64,000 nucleotides of DNA from contig NZ_PGER01000001.1 in assembly GCF_002797935.1 (NCBI RefSeq), positions 2,046,001-2,110,000 on the forward strand, in the 5' to 3' direction. The notes beneath the pieces are model-generated. The model worked only from the letters and a program-made list of their open reading frames with translations, ran no database searches and was not told the origin of the DNA. This DNA is from Flavobacterium sp. 1. Its GTDB lineage: Bacteria; Bacteroidota; Bacteroidia; Flavobacteriales; Flavobacteriaceae. Below, piece by piece: positions 63,286 through 64,000 of the stretch (position 1 is the first letter of the stretch; each line of letters starts with the position of its first letter). The translations under genes and the position numbers were made by a program.

Positions 63286-64000
63286 CTATTCCTCTTCTGC
63301 TTTAACAGCTTTTACTTCCTTACCTTCATTCCCTGGCCAGATTCCGTTTTTGATTGGAATAGCGACCAATTTACTTGGATCTATTTTTACGTATTTCAGT
63401 TTTTCTCTTCTCCAAGTGTAAACGATATGCACCATTCCGTCTGAACTCTGAATTATAGATGGATACGAATATTGACTGATTTTAGAATCTTCCAAAACCA
63501 ATACCGCTTTCCAATTGATTCCATCATCAGAAATAGAAAGATTTAAAGGTGTTCTTGGTCCTTTAGCCTCTTTTCCAGGAGGCAAAACATGATTATAAAC
63601 CAATAAATGTTTCCCGTTTTTAAGCGTTACGGCATCGGTTCCGGAGTTGTTATTTGGTAAACCAATTAGTTCTATCTTCGACCAAATTTTTCCGTTATCT
63701 TTAGAAAATGTGCTGAAAATGGCTCTGTTTCTGGTTCTCCCAATCGCTTGAATACTTCCGTCTTTATGAAAAAGAATACTTGGCTGAATGGCATTTATTT
63801 TTTGTTTTCCTCTGGACAAAGTATCTCCCATAACCCAGGTTTTACCAAAATCCGGAGTCGATTCCATACGCAAACGCCAGCCATCACCTTCGATACTTGA
63901 GGGGCATAAAAGCGTTCCATTACTCAATAAAACCGGTTTGTTTTTAATTGGTCCTAAAAATCCTTCCGGCATTTTTTTAGCTTCCGACCAAGTTTTTCCG
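63286..64000 (-). CDS. Sialidase-fold (BNR/Asp-box) exoenzyme, 5' part outside window
   Basis: The C-terminal 237 codons of a six-bladed propeller protein; the frame stays open to base 64000, so an internal ATG at 63972 is not the start. Asp-box repeats (S-x-D-x-G-x-x-W-like) are visible: GKTWSEA at the window edge, TPDFGKTWVMGD, SKDNGKIWSKI and SDDGINWKAV. QPSILFHKDGSIQAIGRTRN and SYPSIIQSSDGMVHIVYTWRR belong to the family annotated 'exo-alpha-sialidase' in Bacteroidota polysaccharide loci, although many members act on other sugars or are lyases. The tail EGKEVKAVKAEEE is charged. It belongs to the minus-strand carbohydrate cluster. Confidence 0.82.
   Translation of the reverse strand, partial: GKTWSEAKKMPEGFLGPIKNKPVLLSNGTLLCPSSIEGDGWRLRMESTPDFGKTWVMGDTLSRGKQKINAIQPSILFHKDGSIQAIGRTRNRAIFSTFSKDNGKIWSKIELIGLPNNNSGTDAVTLKNGKHLLVYNHVLPPGKEAKGPRTPLNLSISDDGINWKAVLVLEDSKISQYSYPSIIQSSDGMVHIVYTWRREKLKYVKIDPSKLVAIPIKNGIWPGNEGKEVKAVKAEEE

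Noticed and set aside
1..64000. CRISPR arrays, tRNA or rRNA genes, replication origin.
   Set aside because: No regularly spaced direct repeats, cloverleaf-like sequences, rRNA signatures or dnaA-box clusters were noticed on reading; this is not a computed search.

Overview
The window looks like a stretch of a Flavobacteriaceae (Bacteroidota) chromosome, most likely Flavobacterium or a close relative. The DNA is AT-rich. Several genes have TAnnTTTG-type -7 boxes. There is a type IX secretion sorting domain, SPII lipoproteins, an outer-membrane beta-barrel receptor with a carboxypeptidase-like domain, and several families of intergenic repeats of the sort that litter Flavobacterium genomes. No rRNA, tRNA or CRISPR array was seen.

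Layout. 1-758: 5' part of an aromatic amino acid lyase (probably histidine ammonia-lyase). 1269-6443: threonine operon with a Thr-rich leader peptide, thrA (fused aspartate kinase/homoserine dehydrogenase), thrB, thrC and a terminator. 6444-9410: AT-rich accessory island with a Dam-like adenine methyltransferase, a four-helix membrane protein and a DGQHR-domain (DndB-like) protein; this is the best candidate here for an undescribed DNA-modification or defence module. 9411-12581: small accessory genes (SRPBCC, VOC, Pmp3-like, YciI, membrane protein, DUF1961). 12810-13965: overlapping HipA-like kinase/DUF3037 pair. 14138-16240: GH42 beta-galactosidase. 16534-25322: lipoprotein, NAD(P)HX dehydratase, an orphan AT-rich gene, DHFR-like protein, a Crp/Fnr regulator with a candidate tandem operator next to an NTF2-like gene, U32 peptidase, DJ-1/PfpI, GNAT and Mpo1-like proteins. 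25956-29886: gcvT, tail-specific protease, YebC. 30078-32732: a T9SS cargo protein and an intact ISL3-type insertion sequence with a perfect 8-bp target duplication. 32834-39388: cysteine-synthase-like enzyme, oligopeptidase B, YbaB, GNAT, threonine aldolase, and prfB with its programmed +1 frameshift. 39686-52398: phospholipase A, alpha-glucan phosphorylase (PLP-lysine position replaced by Thr), acyl-CoA carboxylase beta subunit, S41 protease, DoxX, menE, CPBP protease, arsC-like protein, outer-membrane receptor. 52514-53052: decayed IS630 transposase. 53067-64000 (minus strand): exported carbohydrate-degradation cluster with two GH2 enzymes, an unassigned GH-like protein, a secreted sugar-isomerase-like protein and a sialidase-fold protein cut by the window end.

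How the parts work together. The thr operon is a complete aspartate-to-threonine route (apart from aspartate-semialdehyde dehydrogenase) behind a leader that can sense threonyl-tRNA. The minus-strand glycosidase block, all with export signals, reads as part of a polysaccharide utilisation locus whose SusC/SusD pair is not in view. The intergenic regions are unusually informative: at least three repeat families keep constant flanks while their internal stems differ completely in sequence yet remain self-complementary. That implies selection or amplification on structure.
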